Numbered from the stretch's first letter, positions 11,412 through 23,028 are shown. The stretch: DNA of 64,000 nucleotides from Rhynchopus sp. YZ270_cl-10 (GCA_964035575.1 OZ037902.1:682001-746000), one strand, 5' to 3'. The notes: a model not told the origin generated them from the sequence alone. Numbers and translations are program-made.

Positions 11412-11900
11412 GCTCGCAGGTGGGTCAAGCATATGCACCCCCTCAAGTTCCAACGTCCGTTGGGGAGGTTCAACTCGGACCTGAACACAGAGGACACACA
11501 CCCACCCACACGCAGGAAGTCCTCTGTCGAAGCTGCCTCCGACTTCGAGGCACGTTCGGCGTGCGAGCCAGCGCACCCCTTGGGGACCACAAAGCCTTCC
11601 TACGTTGCGCGTCTCCGCAACCTCAACAAGTACAAACTTGCCCGCCAGGTTCTGAGGGAGAGGGAACAGGCCCGCTGCCGACACTCCAAGCCTGCACTGG
11701 CACGCACCTGCCAGGTCGCAAAGCAGAACAAACGCCTCAGAACACTGCGTGCCATGAAGTACGCCATGGGCTTCCTCACGACCCCTGTCTTCCGAGACCC
11801 GCCCACCACCGTACAGAATGCACGCAAGGCTGTGAGCTCCTCCCTGGCGGATGCACTGCAGAGCTGGGAGGACCACACCAAGCTGGAGCACAAGGCATAA
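11412..11900 (+). pseudogene. Duplicated 462-bp fragment of the IQ-motif gene
   Basis: 11412-11873 matches 28196-28657 (reverse strand), with equal length and only one difference noticed. That stretch encodes residues of about 253-406 of the IQ protein. Here the frame reads ARRWVKHMHPLKF, runs on to ALQSWED, and then a short unrelated tail HTKLEHKA before the stop. The IQ motif itself is lost because the break falls inside it. The copy sits convergent to RMND1, whose stop is 27 bp beyond. It is most likely a recent duplication fragment. Use as an exon of an unseen gene cannot be excluded, because the left edge reads TCGCAG/GTGGG. Confidence 0.75.
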
Positions 11901-11926
11901 GACGTGCTTTGCTGCAGTGATGTGGT

Positions 11927-12997
11927 TTACACACTTTGATTCTTCTTTCGCACAGCTTGCTTGAAGAAGTCGAAGACGAAGGCGACAAAGCCGACCATGA
12001 AGTCTGCAAACAGCAGCCATATGATGTACCACTCAAGACGGTTGCCGATGCGGGTTTGGATCTCCTCTCCTAGGATGCCGAACAGCTCGTTCACCACCTC
12101 GATGCGTTTGTTCAGGACTGTGACACGGTTCGTGATCTCCATGTACTTCCGAGTGCGCAAATAAGGTGGCTCCAGGTCCGTGTGTGTCCAGAAGTACTCC
12201 GGTGTGTCAAGCATGTCTGTATGCAAATTGATGTCCATCCTATGCAAAAACAGCTGCCCCTTCATCTTGCACAAACGCTCCGAAGAAGGCAGTTCTAAAT
12301 CCGAGTCGGGCAGCATCATAAGTGGGTAGTCCTTTGTTACTTGAACGAGATCCTCCACTTTTGCCTCAAAGTCTGTGAGCCGCGTGCTTTGTGCAAGACC
12401 ATGCGCGCATGCGAGCATCAACGAGGCGTCCTCTGAGGGGAGCGTTATCACATCGCAGTCGATTCTGCAGTCGCTGTAGGTTGTGTCTGCCTTCCAACGG
12501 CAGGTCTCGGGGGCGAGGAATTCGTTGATGATGCCGTATTCGAAGCGGCATTTGTTGAACTCCATTATTTGGAGCAGGGACTCCCCTCCTAAAAGCCAGT
12601 CGAACTTCGGCGACTGCCACGACCACCAGACGATGATGCCGTACGAGAAGAAGAAGACATTGTAACCCATCCTGTCGTACCGTGGCGACTCTGCCTCCTC
12701 CTGACGCATCATGATGTTGTCTGTCGAGTCCAGCCTCACCTGCCTGTGGTCCATCACCTCCGCCACACGACGCAGTGAGCGCTCCCCCTCCATCTCCACC
12801 CACACAAGGTCCACCAATCGATGCACAGTCGCCCCCTTATGCTCCTCCTCAAAGTACTTTCCGATCTCTATCAAGTTGAACGACTCACACAAACACACGC
12901 TCCGCACGGTGCCCATCACATTGTGTCTGCCCTGAGGCGATTTGTGGTCTACAGAGCGACGCTTATTAAACGGCTTCCGCTCCTTTACTGAAGACAT
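11927..12997 (-). CDS. RMND1: RMND1 / Rmd1-Sif2 family protein (DUF155)
   Basis: A complete intronless frame of 356 residues. It matches the family throughout. An N-terminal VRSVCLCESFNLIEIGKYF block lies at 31-49, and FFFSYGIIVWW at 115-125 corresponds to the family's FF..G..VFW motif. The long helical region that follows begins near residue 190 with ASLMLACAHGLAQS. LDTPEYFWTHTDLE lies near 263, and a C-terminal membrane segment near 322-345 follows RLEWYIIW. Human RMND1 supports mitochondrial translation at the inner membrane; yeast Rmd1/Rmd8 relatives are not all mitochondrial. The basic N-terminus (KERKPFNKRR) is not a convincing presequence, so location is uncertain. The ATG at 12997 is the first in frame. 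Confidence 0.93.
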   Translation of the reverse strand: MSSVKERKPFNKRRSVDHKSPQGRHNVMGTVRSVCLCESFNLIEIGKYFEEEHKGATVHRLVDLVWVEMEGERSLRRVAEVMDHRQVRLDSTDNIMMRQEEAESPRYDRMGYNVFFFSYGIIVWWSWQSPKFDWLLGGESLLQIMEFNKCRFEYGIINEFLAPETCRWKADTTYSDCRIDCDVITLPSEDASLMLACAHGLAQSTRLTDFEAKVEDLVQVTKDYPLMMLPDSDLELPSSERLCKMKGQLFLHRMDINLHTDMLDTPEYFWTHTDLEPPYLRTRKYMEITNRVTVLNKRIEVVNELFGILGEEIQTRIGNRLEWYIIWLLFADFMVGFVAFVFDFFKQAVRKKNQSV

Positions 12998-13409
12998 CTC
13001 TCTTTCACAGCCCTCTTGGCGGGCCTCTGCAAAGGTGGTGTTGAAAAGTAGGAGAAGAACAGTGAAAGGGGGGTGGGAGGAAGTTTGGTGTATTGTGTCC
13101 TGAGTACCGTTGTGGTATAAAAGCGTCAGCGTTGGGGAGGATTTGCACCATGTTGTCAGGGGGATAACGTCATTTCAGACAAAGAAGTGAAGTCGTTATA
13201 ATGCAAGCTAATTGAAGAATGCTGACACCTCAAATGAAGGAGCAACATAATGCAAACATAGATGACTGACAGAAACGAGACAAAAAAAAAATCAACTTCT
13301 CTTTTTTGCTTCGTACAAGAAAGCCCCTTGCTCCATCGTAAGAGGGAGCTGGGGTTCTAATAAATTAAGGGGTAAGAAAAAGCTTTTTGTAACGTGGGGG
13401 GTTTTTTGT

Positions 13410-13958
13410 TTATCCCATATGAAGAAACGCGTCGTTCATTTGCAGCTGTTTTTGTATTTTTCTTTTGAGGCCGGATGCGAGCTGGACTGCAGTGAGGTTG
13501 AGGGTGACAATTTTTATGTTTGCAGCAGAGGCTTCGAGGAGGGCTTGGCCACCTAGGGAGGCGAAGGGGTTGCCTGAGAGGTCGATGTGCTTGATGGAGG
13601 GATGTGTTGCGAGGACACGCGCGAGGAGCACAATGTGTTGTGTCTCGAGCTGGCACGCAGCGAGCCCTAACACCTCCAGCCGAGGCATCGTCTGCAACAC
13701 CCCAAACAAAGGCAGCATCCCCAACGTCCCGATATACGTCCTTGACAAATTCAGCTCCCGTAGCCCACTCTCCAAAGCCGCTAGCACCATAGCATTCCGC
13801 CGTACCCCAATCTGCTCGCACTCCTGGCAGTATATCTGCTTAGGGTCGGCCCCAGCAGGGACACGTGGAGGTGTCCAGTGCTTTGCAACCTCATTAATGT
13901 CCACCGCCTGCTCCACAACCTCCACACGCCATTTGTTAGTCGTGCACGTCATCAGCAA
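13410..13958 (-). CDS. Leucine-rich-repeat protein (RI-like)
   Basis: A 182-residue frame. After an N-terminal segment with a CQEC pair (about residue 50), three ribonuclease-inhibitor-like LRR units follow: LRELNLSRTYIG, LEVLGLAACQL and IKHIDLSGNPFASLGGQALL, spaced at about 28 residues. A terminal LNLTAVQLASGLKRKIQKQL helix caps them. LRRs of this type usually mediate protein-protein contacts; the partner is unknown. The start follows an A-run directly, so an upstream exon is possible. It lies about 410 bp upstream of the RMND1 start on the same strand. Confidence 0.75.
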   Translation of the reverse strand: MLMTCTTNKWRVEVVEQAVDINEVAKHWTPPRVPAGADPKQIYCQECEQIGVRRNAMVLAALESGLRELNLSRTYIGTLGMLPLFGVLQTMPRLEVLGLAACQLETQHIVLLARVLATHPSIKHIDLSGNPFASLGGQALLEASAANIKIVTLNLTAVQLASGLKRKIQKQLQMNDAFLHMG

Positions 13959-14156
13959 CGCATTTTTTTTTTTTTTTTTGAGAAATTACCTGACAGTGTA
14001 GAGGGGGAGTTTGGTGGTCGTGACAAATAGGTAGCGATACGTAATATGTGGGGAATTTTTTTGTCCCATTTGTCCACTTAGTGTGGTGGTGCCTTTAGCA
14101 GTCACGTTCACGGTCGGATACACCAAAAATCAGGAGCAAAAAAAGTTAACTAAAAT

Positions 14157-15180
14157 GTCAAAGAGAAGGAATAGTGACGACACGTGGGATGGTGTGGAAG
14201 TGCTGTCGGGGGAGGGAACCGCCAACCCTAAAGTAAGGTTGACCTTTTCTGCAGGCACATGGTGGGGGGGCGCCGCCAGGTGTAAGTCCCATTTTCTTGG
14301 TACGGGAGGGTGCGTTTGTGCACCGGGTCGGTAGAACACGAGGCCGACCACAAGGACCTACTAAGGAAGCTGCAAGACGGAGTGAAAAAAAAAAAGTGTA
14401 CAAGAGGCAACATCTGCGAAGCGAGGTGAAGGGGACACCAATCGGTCCGTTGGATCGATTTGCGGCGCCGCAATTACAAAGCGATCTGAAGGACTCCGTC
14501 GCCGCCTGCTTCTATGAAGGACTGCCATTCGCTCTTGTGAAAAAAGGACATTCATCGAGATGATCAAACAGGCAGGAAAGGCAGGAATCTCTGCAAAAAA
14601 GCAGATACCCAACAGGCAGGTGGTGAATTGCTCCAAAGCAATAAAAATCAAGGAGGACCTGGCGGATCAAAGGCTGAAGGAGGAACCCCACTCTATCACG
14701 CTTGTGAGTGACGGTTGGAAGGACGGAAGGGGAGCACCATACTCAACTACATGTTGCTTGCCACCAGCAGCACTACCACAGCAACAGGTGATGTGAGTGG
14801 TGTGAAGAAGACGAAGGAGAAGATTGCCGGTCGGCTAATCGCAGTGACCCGGTCACTTCCAAAGCAGACCAGAAAAAAGTGCGTGGTGTTGCTGTTGACG
14901 GAGCGAACACTCATGTGAAGGAGTTGATGCAGAAGAAGATGCACAATTGGAGGTCTTCTTGTGTCTGGCGCACAACATGGACCTCCTCATAGAAGAGTTG
15001 GGTGATAGCAGAAAAAGACTACAGCTCCCACCGGCTGGATTGGTGATGTGGTTCATAGTTGGACCGTAATGATCAACTTCTGGAACAACCCAAAGAAAAT
15101 ATGCGACCTCCTGAAGGAGAAAACGACAGCCCCCACCCACCCCGAGGGCGTGCCGTTGCTGGCGTCCCATGCTGTACCGA
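14157..15180 (+). mobile_element. Decayed hAT transposon with DUF659-type transposase
   Basis: Pieces in several frames follow the order of DUF659 hAT transposases. A BED-like finger remnant (NPKVRLTF...RCKSHFLGTGG) comes first, then DRFAAPQLQSDL and CFYEGLPFALVK. FIEMIKQAGKAG and VSDGWKDGRGAP (the DGWTDxRGR-like box) follow, then ILNYMLLATSS, GDVSGVKKTKEKIAGRL and VAVDGANTHVKELM. Reading changes frame several times, so the element is inactive. Terminal inverted repeats were not found. A separate C-terminal hAT scrap lies at 56860-57130. Confidence 0.8.
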
Positions 15181-15639
15181 CAGTCTGACTGGGCCTCACC
15201 CTTTCTCTTAGGGATTTACATGGACGTCCTTACAGGCGTAGGCAGTCCACCCCGTAACCCAAAGGTGTAGCAGAACCGAAGTCCTGGCCTGACCATTGTC
15301 GCTGTTTAATGCTCTGGGTGCGAGCACCCGTCATAGCATGGAGAAGCCACGTCCCAGCATTTTTGTACCCTGCCAGGGTTTAACTTGCATACAGTAGCGG
15401 CAGGGACGTTTAGCACCTTGAGGACAAGGGAGTCCCGCATACCCAAAAGGAAAGGCAAAGGCTATGCACTAGTGGTGAAGAAGAGGCAGGGTTGCTGAAC
15501 AAAAAGACACAAAAACGCCCCGCCTCATGTTCAGTAATCTCCCAGGTCAAGACATCGATTCGATCGAGGCCAACACCTTCATCGAGTTTCAGGAGGAACG
15601 GACCCCCGATATACAATAAGGTCCAACCCAGGACAAAAA

Positions 15640-15800
15640 AAAGTTGACTTGAAATACAAAGCCCTCTCATGACAGTGTACCTTGGTATATGAACGGCTGT
15701 ACCGGGGGTGGACACCCAACCATGCAGTCCTACATCCATTTCGTGATTTACATCTGATATGTGCCACTCCCGCTTCCACTCATCAGCCAGATGAACGGGA
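15640..15800. repeat. Dispersed repeat, copy 1 (with 25955-26100)
   Basis: Shares TTGAAATACAAAGCCCTCTC, GGTGGACACCCAACCATGCA, CTACATCC.TTTCGTG and TTTACATCTGATAT in order with the copy in intron 1 of the five-exon zinc-knuckle gene. Divergence is visible, so it is an older repeat. The class is unknown. Confidence 0.75.
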
Positions 15801-16287
15801 ATCATTAAAAAAAGGGGCGAGTTGAAAGTGCTAAGCGCACGCGACTGCAACCCAGGAGAGTTCTAGGTACCATCTGATCACAGGCACGGAAGACGTGCAA
15901 AGCCTGTGCAGCTCTTCTCAATGAGCTGCCTCTCAACCTAAGACCCCAAACCCATACCCAAGACCTGCAACTCCAAAGCTCCCAAGGTGATGCTAGGATT
16001 GGCCAATCAAGAAGAGGGTGGACACCATCCACACCTATTCACAGCACTCTGTCTCCCCATCCCTGCCCAACCCTTTGGAGTTCCCCCTCTCCTCTCTGCT
16101 CTCTCCCCTCTCCTCCCTCCTGGTGCAAAGCATATGCCATGGCAGTGGACACACCACCACCACATACACGCAGCAGAACACCACCCAGAGTCGTCATGGT
16201 TGCCTTTGCTGCTGAGGACACCCCAAAAGGCGGATACCTGCCACCCTTACCCAACCCAATCCCTTTCTACAGTTTCAGGGAGAAGCA

Positions 16288-16888
16288 ATGTGGTCCTCCC
16301 CCCACACAGACACAAACCCCATGGCACTCATCCAAAAATGCGCGCTGTTGAAGGCGGAAACGTGCGAGCAAGACCACGAGGCACACACCGGCATCAGGCG
16401 GATGTATGCTTTGGCGCTTGCGAAGGCGCGGTGGCTGGCGGAGACCACTGCGCAGAACAAGGTACCGACTCCAACGACAGAGGAGGGTGGTATCTACGAC
16501 CCCCAGACCCCCGAAGCGATCCCCGACACCCCCCCGGTGTGTTTTCCTTCCCTCGTACGTCACAAGAAACGAAACCCCTCCTCACATTGTTTTGTTGCGC
16601 TTTCAGGACCTCATCGATGGATCACTATCTGCACACCAGATCTCCCACCCCCTACACCCCCCGACAGCAGCAATGTGGCACATTGCACTGTCAACGACAC
16701 AGAGCCACCCCCAGCTGCAGATGCCTTATACGTTAGAAGGGTCGAACCGCTCAACCGCTCAACCTCTCAAGGCGTGTAAGACCAAGCCCTCGCCGCCGCC
16801 GCCGCCCAACATCGGATTGGCTACCGCCCACACAACACTATCATCGCAAATGATAGCAAAAAAAAAAAAAAACCCCCCAACGCCGTAA
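16288..16888 (+). CDS. Unrecognised protein, two exons
   Basis: Exon 1 is 16288-16536 (83 codons). The intron is 16537-16606 (70 bp) with donor CCG/GTGTGT and a pyrimidine-rich acceptor ending TTGCGCTTTCAG. Exon 2 is 16607-16888. Both junctions are phase 0, giving 176 residues. The protein opens MWSSPHTDTNPMALIQK, with a helical ETCEQDHEAHTGIRRMYALA region. A Pro/Thr-rich middle follows, and a Pro-rich basic tail ends AKKKKNPPTP. No family was recognised. A candidate upstream exon begins near 16139 (MAVDTPPPHTRSRTPP), with an acceptor TTTCTACAG at about 16272, so the true start may be upstream. An ATTGGCCAAT palindrome lies near 15994 in the 5' region. Confidence 0.5.
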
Positions 16889-16899
16889 TGCGAGAATTG

Positions 16900-18783
16900 T
16901 ATAACCACACAGAGGTGTGGAGTACCCGGCCTTCGTATCTATTGAAAAAGAGCGGTGTATAGAACTGGGATTAGGTCGCAGGGTTGTTCTTCATGCAGGC
17001 GGGCACATAATTTGCGGAGAACCACCATTGGAGTGCCATCGAGCATTAGTAGTACCACACAACGTAAGAGCACACACGCCCACAATGTCATTACCCACCT
17101 CAGACGCAGGAAACAATGTCCACCAGCGGGATGTGGCCATGGCTGAACCCCCCCTTCAGCAGAGCTGCACACCTTTGTCCATTCGGAGACCCAACACCAT
17201 CCCCCTTTTCTCTCCTCCTTTCCCCTCTCCCTTTTCCCTTTTCTGCCCCCCTTCTAGCCATACCGTTTAAATTAGAACCCCACCCCAATCCCCTACCCTT
17301 GGAGGTACGAAGCGATATCCCTAATATGTGACCATGCACAGAAGATCCATCACATTCCCTGCGCTGCAGACCACAACCTACCACACCCAAACACTCTCCC
17401 CTCCCTCACAATTCTCTCGACGCAAGACATTGATGCAAAGGATGAATATTATCAGAACGCAAAAATACGTTGTGATACTGAATGTGTTTGAAAAAAAAAG
17501 CAGGCCCTAGGTAGTTATGATAGAAGTGGATCATCGTCCATGGAAGTGTCTCGTTAGGATTGGAGTTTATTTGAGAATAATCGACACAAATGTGCAGCGC
17601 GGCAAGACCCAAAAACTGTCTGATGTGCAGTCTTAGGATGGGAGGGGAGGGGATGGTTGTATGACCCGCAACCGCACCAAAAAAATCGACCTTCAGAGTG
17701 CTAACGTCTCGAAAGATGGATGAGGGAACCCAGGTCACTGAACTGTGTAGGTACCACAGGGTAAGCCCCCTGCTCAAATTAGTAAAATAAATTCCACCTT
17801 CTTTTTGTATTTGGCTTTTTTTTTCTTGTTTTGGTTGCTTTTGTATTTTTTTTTTGGGGGAGGGGCTTTGGGAGTGGGCATCCAGCTCTGCTGTAAGCTT
17901 CGCTAAATGCCCATATATTTGTTGTTTCATCACGCTAATGGTGAAGACGGGGTGGGATATTTCTTTTTGTTTTTGTTTTTTTTTTTTGGGGGGGAGAGAA
18001 CAAATCATTTCCAACTGACGACCCTATTTGCCTTGCATGGCCCCATCATGTCTGAACTAAAAAACAATTCTTGGAAGAAAAAAATGAGAGGAAAAGTTCA
18101 GAGGAGAAGGGTCCAAGGGGAAATATGGAAACCCCAAGGGCCGCGCCTCACTCGCTTTGGTACCTCTTGAGTTGATCTTTGGAGAAAAAAAAGTACTTTT
18201 GGGTGCGTTGAGAGGTTCTTCTCCAGCGACTCTCGAACACCCACACACACAGCTAACGCCTCCAGGCTGACGGGGGTCCAGCAAATTACACCCCCACAGC
18301 CGCCACGTTGATTCGGCACACTTCCGGTCTCAATCCAGTTTCCTTCACAAAATTGATACGTACTTCACCTACCCAGCCACACCGTGCTCTCGACCACTCT
18401 TTGTTTTATTTTTTGTCTGTTTCTTGTCATTGCCCACATTTTTTTTGACGCTTTTGAAAAACTTCTTGCCGTCTTTGTGCAATATCCACGTCGGCTTTCT
18501 TTGTACAGCAGTTTAGGGGGGGATGGGGTAAAATTAATTGCTGTACATCCCTTCTGTGCTATATCTTCACGTAGGGAGTATGTGTCGGGGGAAAGGGGAA
18601 TAGGGAAAAGGGTTTTGAGAGGTAGAAAATTAAAGTAAAAAAAAAAAAAACTTAAAACAAAAATGTGGAAAAGGCGGGGGTGAAGTGGAAAAAATGCTGT
18701 TTTTTTTTATATTGCAATAGAATATTTCCTTATGGTTTTGTCTTTTTTTTGTTTATTGCCTTCACCCGTCAACTCACAGTCGC
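16900..18783. other. Intergenic; no gene supported
   Basis: A pyrimidine-rich plus-strand stretch (17190-17410), G/T homopolymers near 17810-17850 and 17950-17990, and an A-run near 18637. A minus-strand open frame (17406-18014) contains a Lys/Gln/Ser-rich segment beginning MKQQIYGHLAKLTAEL but also translates homopolymers. I regard it as uncertain. Confidence 0.4.
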
Positions 18784-19627
18784 CTAGTATCCACCTCCAC
18801 CACCTCCTCCCTGGGGGCAGTCACGGGACATGTGTCCAGACTGTCCACAGCTGTAGCACTTGCGGTCTCCTCCTCCGTAGTTGCCACCTCCACCACCACC
18901 TCCTCCCTGGGGGCAGTCGCGGGACATGTGGCCAGACTGGCCACAGCTGTAGCACTTGCGGTCTCCTCCGTATCCTCCACCACCACCACCTCCACCCTGG
19001 GGGCAGTCACGGGACATGTGTCCAGACTGTCCACAGCTGTAGCACTTGCGGTCTCCTCCGTAGCCTCCACCTCCACCACCACCTCCTCCCTGGGGGCAGT
19101 CACGGGACATGTGTCCAGACTGTCCACAGCTGTAGCACTTGCGGTCTCCTCCGAAGCCTCCACCACCTCCTCCACCTCCACCCTGGGGGCATTCGCGGGA
19201 CATGTGTCCGGACTGTCCACAGCTGTAGCACTTGCGGTCTCCTCCGTATCCCTTACCTCCACCTCCACCTCCTCCCTGGGGGCACTCCCTGTGTCAAGAA
19301 AAAGAAAATGTTTGGAGTACAGGGGGGAATTGACTTCATGTACTTTCAATTCAGAAATGGAAGGGGGGAAAGATCTGTCAATAGGATGGTACACATCATT
19401 TGGATTGTTGGGAGCAGAAAAGGAAAAACTTAAGAGATTACAAGCCTCTCATGCTAAAAATAGATGGCGCGGTTATCCGCACATAAACAGAAGTAAACAT
19501 ACCGGGACATGTGTCCGGACTCACCACAGGTGTAGCAGGCACCTCCTCCACCGCCTCCACGGGACTGTCTGGGTGCCGGGCACTCGCGGGACATGTGTCC
19601 CTCCTCTCCGCAGTTGTAGCAGGCCAT
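18784..19627 (-). CDS. CCHC zinc-knuckle protein A (CNBP/HEXBP/UMSBP-like)
   Basis: Exon 1 is 19503-19627 and exon 2 is 18784-19288. The donor is CG/GTATGT and the acceptor is TTGACACAG. Together they encode 209 residues with seven knuckles: [28 protein letters not shown] and five [12 protein letters not shown](E/D)C units joined by poly-Gly linkers. Such proteins bind single-stranded DNA or RNA; kinetoplastid HEXBP/UMSBP and animal CNBP are relatives. The intron is phase 2 and splits the Arg codon two residues before the last Cys of knuckle 2. It is the first of three tandem near-copies, all on this strand. The specific target is not shown by the sequence. Confidence 0.92.
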
Positions 19628-20443
19628 TTTAGTAGTTTTGATAATTCTGGGGACAGTTGTGTGGTTTATGTCGACTAGAGCATTGCAAGATAAAATGGTG
19701 CTACAACAAATAGTACTTTTGCGCGTCGTTTTACTGAACTTTTATTTAAAAAAACAATTCTGGATACGTTTGCCGTTCGTTGGCTTGTTGAGTCCTACCT
19801 ATTCGCTTCGAAAAAATTACGTTCATTTTTTTTTTTAATTCAAAACTGCCCCTTGGGCATTTTCTTGTGGCTTCTACTGTCTATCCAGACTCAAATGAAG
19901 CGACTCAAACTGTCCACGGTCCGCCAGTGTTTTCCCTCCCATACCTCGTAACAAAAAAAATATGTATAAAATTGTAGTCAACAAAAATGAATCGTTGAGT
20001 ACGCTCAAAAGATCGTTGGCGTGCTTCGCTTTCTCAACTGGCACGTGATTGACAAAATCTGTGGGTCACCAAGATGACTCCATCGGTTCAAAACAAAAAA
20101 GGGGGGGAAGGGGTGAACAGGGGCTGCATTCAAACAACTTGGTCTTCTATCTCGCGACCTTCCAAAAGAGAAACCAAGTGAACTTGAAGACATGACACCC
20201 CTGCAGATGCAGGCACCAGTGATCGGGGTTAACCTGGAAGATGGCTCAGCCACTATAGAACACTGCATCAAAAGAAAAGGCCGACACTCAAGTGAGCGGC
20301 ATAAAATATCCAGCCCTAGATTCCTGCTTGGACTCTTTCGCTGTTGGAAGGCAATTTAAAAAAATAGAAAGCAGAGAAAATTGCGGAAAAGAAGCTAAAG
20401 ACTGAGAGTAATAATAACACCCCATTTCCCCTCTTATCTACAC
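19628..20443. other. Spacer between zinc-knuckle genes A and B
   Basis: 5' flank of gene A and 3' flank of gene B; AT-rich, with no gene or clear repeat seen. Confidence 0.5.
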
Positions 20444-21412
20444 TTAGTAGCCTCCACCTCCACCTCCACCCTGGGGGCAGTCGCGGGACATGTGTCCAGA
20501 CTGACCACAGCTGTAGCACTTGCGGTCTCCTCCTCCGTTGCCTCCACCTCCTCCCTGGGGGCAGTCACGGGACATGTGTCCGGACTGACCACAGCTGTAG
20601 CACTTGCGGTCTCCTCCGTATCCTCCACCACCACCTCCACCCTGGGGGCAGTCGCGGGACATGTGGCCAGACTGTCCACAGCTGTAGCACTTGCGGTCTC
20701 CTCCGTAGCCTCCACCTCCACCACCACCTCCACCCTGGGGGCAGTCACGGGACATGTGTCCAGACTGTCCACAGCTGTAGCACTTGCGGTCTCCTCCGTA
20801 GCCTCCACCTCCACCACCACCTCCACCCTGGGGGCAGTCACGGGACATGTGTCCAGACTGTCCACAGCTGTAGCACTTGCGGTCTCCTCCGTATCCCTTA
20901 CCTCCACCTCCACCTCCTCCCTGGGGGCAGTCCCTGTGTCAAGAAAGAGAAAAAAATTGGGGGACAAAAGAAAAAAACACAAAACAAAAGTGCTGACGAT
21001 GGATGGCACGAACCTTTTAGGGCTGTGGTGGATTGGAGCTAAAGAAAGAAAGAGAAGTTGAAAGTGCAAACGCCTCACCGTTCGGCAGAGGCAGGCACTG
21101 GTTCTCCGCGGGTTATTGAACCCCAGAGAGCACTTCATTGGCACGCACACAGTTATTCACGAGGGAGGTTGGATGCAAGTACACCTCAACATCATCATTG
21201 CCCCATCCATCTAATATCACGTTAAGACGCTAGAAATCCGGTACAGAGCACCGGTTATCCCCGCATAAAAATAAGTATACATACCGTGACATGTGTCCGG
21301 ACTCACCACAGCTGTAGCAGGCACCTCCTCCTCCACCGCCTCCACGGGACTGTCTGGGTGCCGGGCACTCGCGGGACATGTGTCCCTCCTCTCCGCAGTT
21401 GTAGCAGGCCAT
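20444..21412 (-). CDS. CCHC zinc-knuckle protein B (CNBP/HEXBP/UMSBP-like)
   Basis: Exon 1 is 21285-21412 and exon 2 is 20444-20933, with the same donor (GTATGT) and acceptor (TTGACACAG) as copies A and C. 205 residues with seven knuckles: two in exon 1 ([30 protein letters not shown]) and five near-identical [14 protein letters not shown] units with Gly linkers in exon 2. The intron is phase 2 in the same Arg codon. The first part of the intron (GAGCACCGGTTATCC on the plus strand) is shared with copy C, and more weakly with A, marking recent tandem duplication. Role inferred as single-stranded nucleic-acid binding. Confidence 0.92.
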
Positions 21413-22087
21413 TTTTAGTAGGAATATCTGTGTTGAGTTGGCTCACTTCGGATGGGCGGGGGAGTAACGTTAAAAAGAGGGAAATGATACGATCCGCTTT
21501 TTTTCTTTTTGCGTCTTGTCGCTGTGAAGGACAACCGTCCCTCGCAGTTCTTTGTAGTCTCCTTCTTATTTTCGCGTCAATCCAGAGGAAGATCACGTTG
21601 TCTTTTTTTTCTTATTTGCTTCTTATTTGAGCACTGTTGAGTGTCGGCACCATGAGAACGCTCGGTGCTTTGATTTTTTTTTCTTTTTTGTTGACTTTTC
21701 CTTTATTTTTGGAGCTTGCTGATTGAAGAGCAGGGTTGTTTTACTCCTGTCTTCTAACACAACGTGACTATCGTCCTCTCTCGTAATGGACTACCTGACA
21801 ATAAAAACTTTTTTCTTGGCAATTCAACTTCACCACTATTTTGTTGTCACCGAATGTGACCCTTTCCACATAAGGACAAGCTGAGAACAATCGCATCAAA
21901 TGGCCCAAGTTAAAATATTAAAAGCAGAAGGGGTCTTCAACAGACCACCTTCCCGGAAAACTCGTCACTCCAAACTAGTGGGGGGGGGGAAAGGGGAAAA
22001 GGGTACTTTTGGTAACACAGAAGTCCAGTGTGAACTTCTAACGACCACGTTGGTACGGACATAACGGTATGGCATCAGGCGTGTCGC
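21413..22087. other. Spacer between zinc-knuckle genes B and C
   Basis: No gene seen. T-rich stretches lie on the plus strand, with a G-run near 21982. Confidence 0.5.
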
Positions 22088-23028
22088 CTACTGTCCACCC
22101 TGGGGGCAGTCGCGGGACATGTGTCCAGACTGTCCACAGCTGTAGCACTTGCGGTCTCCTCCGTAGCCTCCACCACCACCTCCTCCCTGGGGGCAGTCAC
22201 GGGACATGTGTCCGGACTGACCACAGCTGTAGCACTTGCGGTCTCCTCCGTATCCTCCACCTCCACCACCACCTCCACCCTGGGGGCAGTCACGGGACAT
22301 GTGTCCGGACTGTCCACAGCTGTAGCACTTGCGGTCTCCTCCGTAGCCTCCACCTCCACCACCACCTCCTCCCTGGGGGCAGTCACGGGACATGTGTCCG
22401 GACTGGCCACAGCTGTAGCACTTGCGGTCTCCTCCGTATCCTCCACCACCTCCTCCACCTCCACCCTGGGGGCATTCGCGGGACATGTGTCCGGACTGTC
22501 CACAGCTGTAGCACTTGCGGTCTCCTCCGTATCCCTTACCTCCACCTCCACCTCCTCCCTGGGGGCACTCCCTGTGTCAAGAAAAAGAAAATGGTTGGGG
22601 TTAACTTCATGTATTTCCTCTTCATAAATGAAAGGAGGGAAAACACAAACAAAATGCTGTCAAATATAGGATGGCACAAACCTTTCGGACTGATGTGAAT
22701 TAGGTAAATGAAAAAAGTTTGTATGATGAACCCAAGCCTCTCGTGGTCAGTCGCCTACACAAGAAGCACAACTTAAAAGCGCAGACGGTGCTTCCCAAAA
22801 ACATCACAATCGTGCGGAACACTCTCCAGACAACACAACAGATGATACACCCGGTGCAGAGCACCGGTTATCCGCACATAAAAATAAGTAAATTTAAACA
22901 TACCGGGACATGTGTCCGGACTCACCACAGGTGTAGCAGGCACCTCCTCCACCGCCTCCACGGGACTGTCTGGGTGCCGGGCACTCGCGGGACATGTGTC
23001 CCTCCTCTCCGCAGTTGTAGCAAGACAT
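22088..23028 (-). CDS. CCHC zinc-knuckle protein C (CNBP/HEXBP/UMSBP-like)
   Basis: Exon 1 is 22904-23028 and exon 2 is 22088-22571, giving 202 residues and seven knuckles arranged as in copies A and B. It starts [16 protein letters not shown] rather than MACYNC. It ends early after DCPQGGQ instead of the Gly-rich ...GGGY tail of A and B. Splice signals, intron phase 2 and the split Arg codon are identical. It is closest to copy A in exon 2 (first knuckle followed by ECPQ) and shares the downstream intron sequence AAGAAAAAGAAAATG with it. Confidence 0.92.

Noticed and set aside
13113-13121. TATAAAAG on the plus strand as a promoter
   Set aside because: Both neighbouring genes are on the minus strand and no plus-strand gene starts nearby.
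18732-22698. Plus-strand and alternate-frame open frames of 160-266 residues
   Set aside because: They are antisense or shifted readings of zinc-knuckle genes A-C, kept open by repetitive Gly codons.
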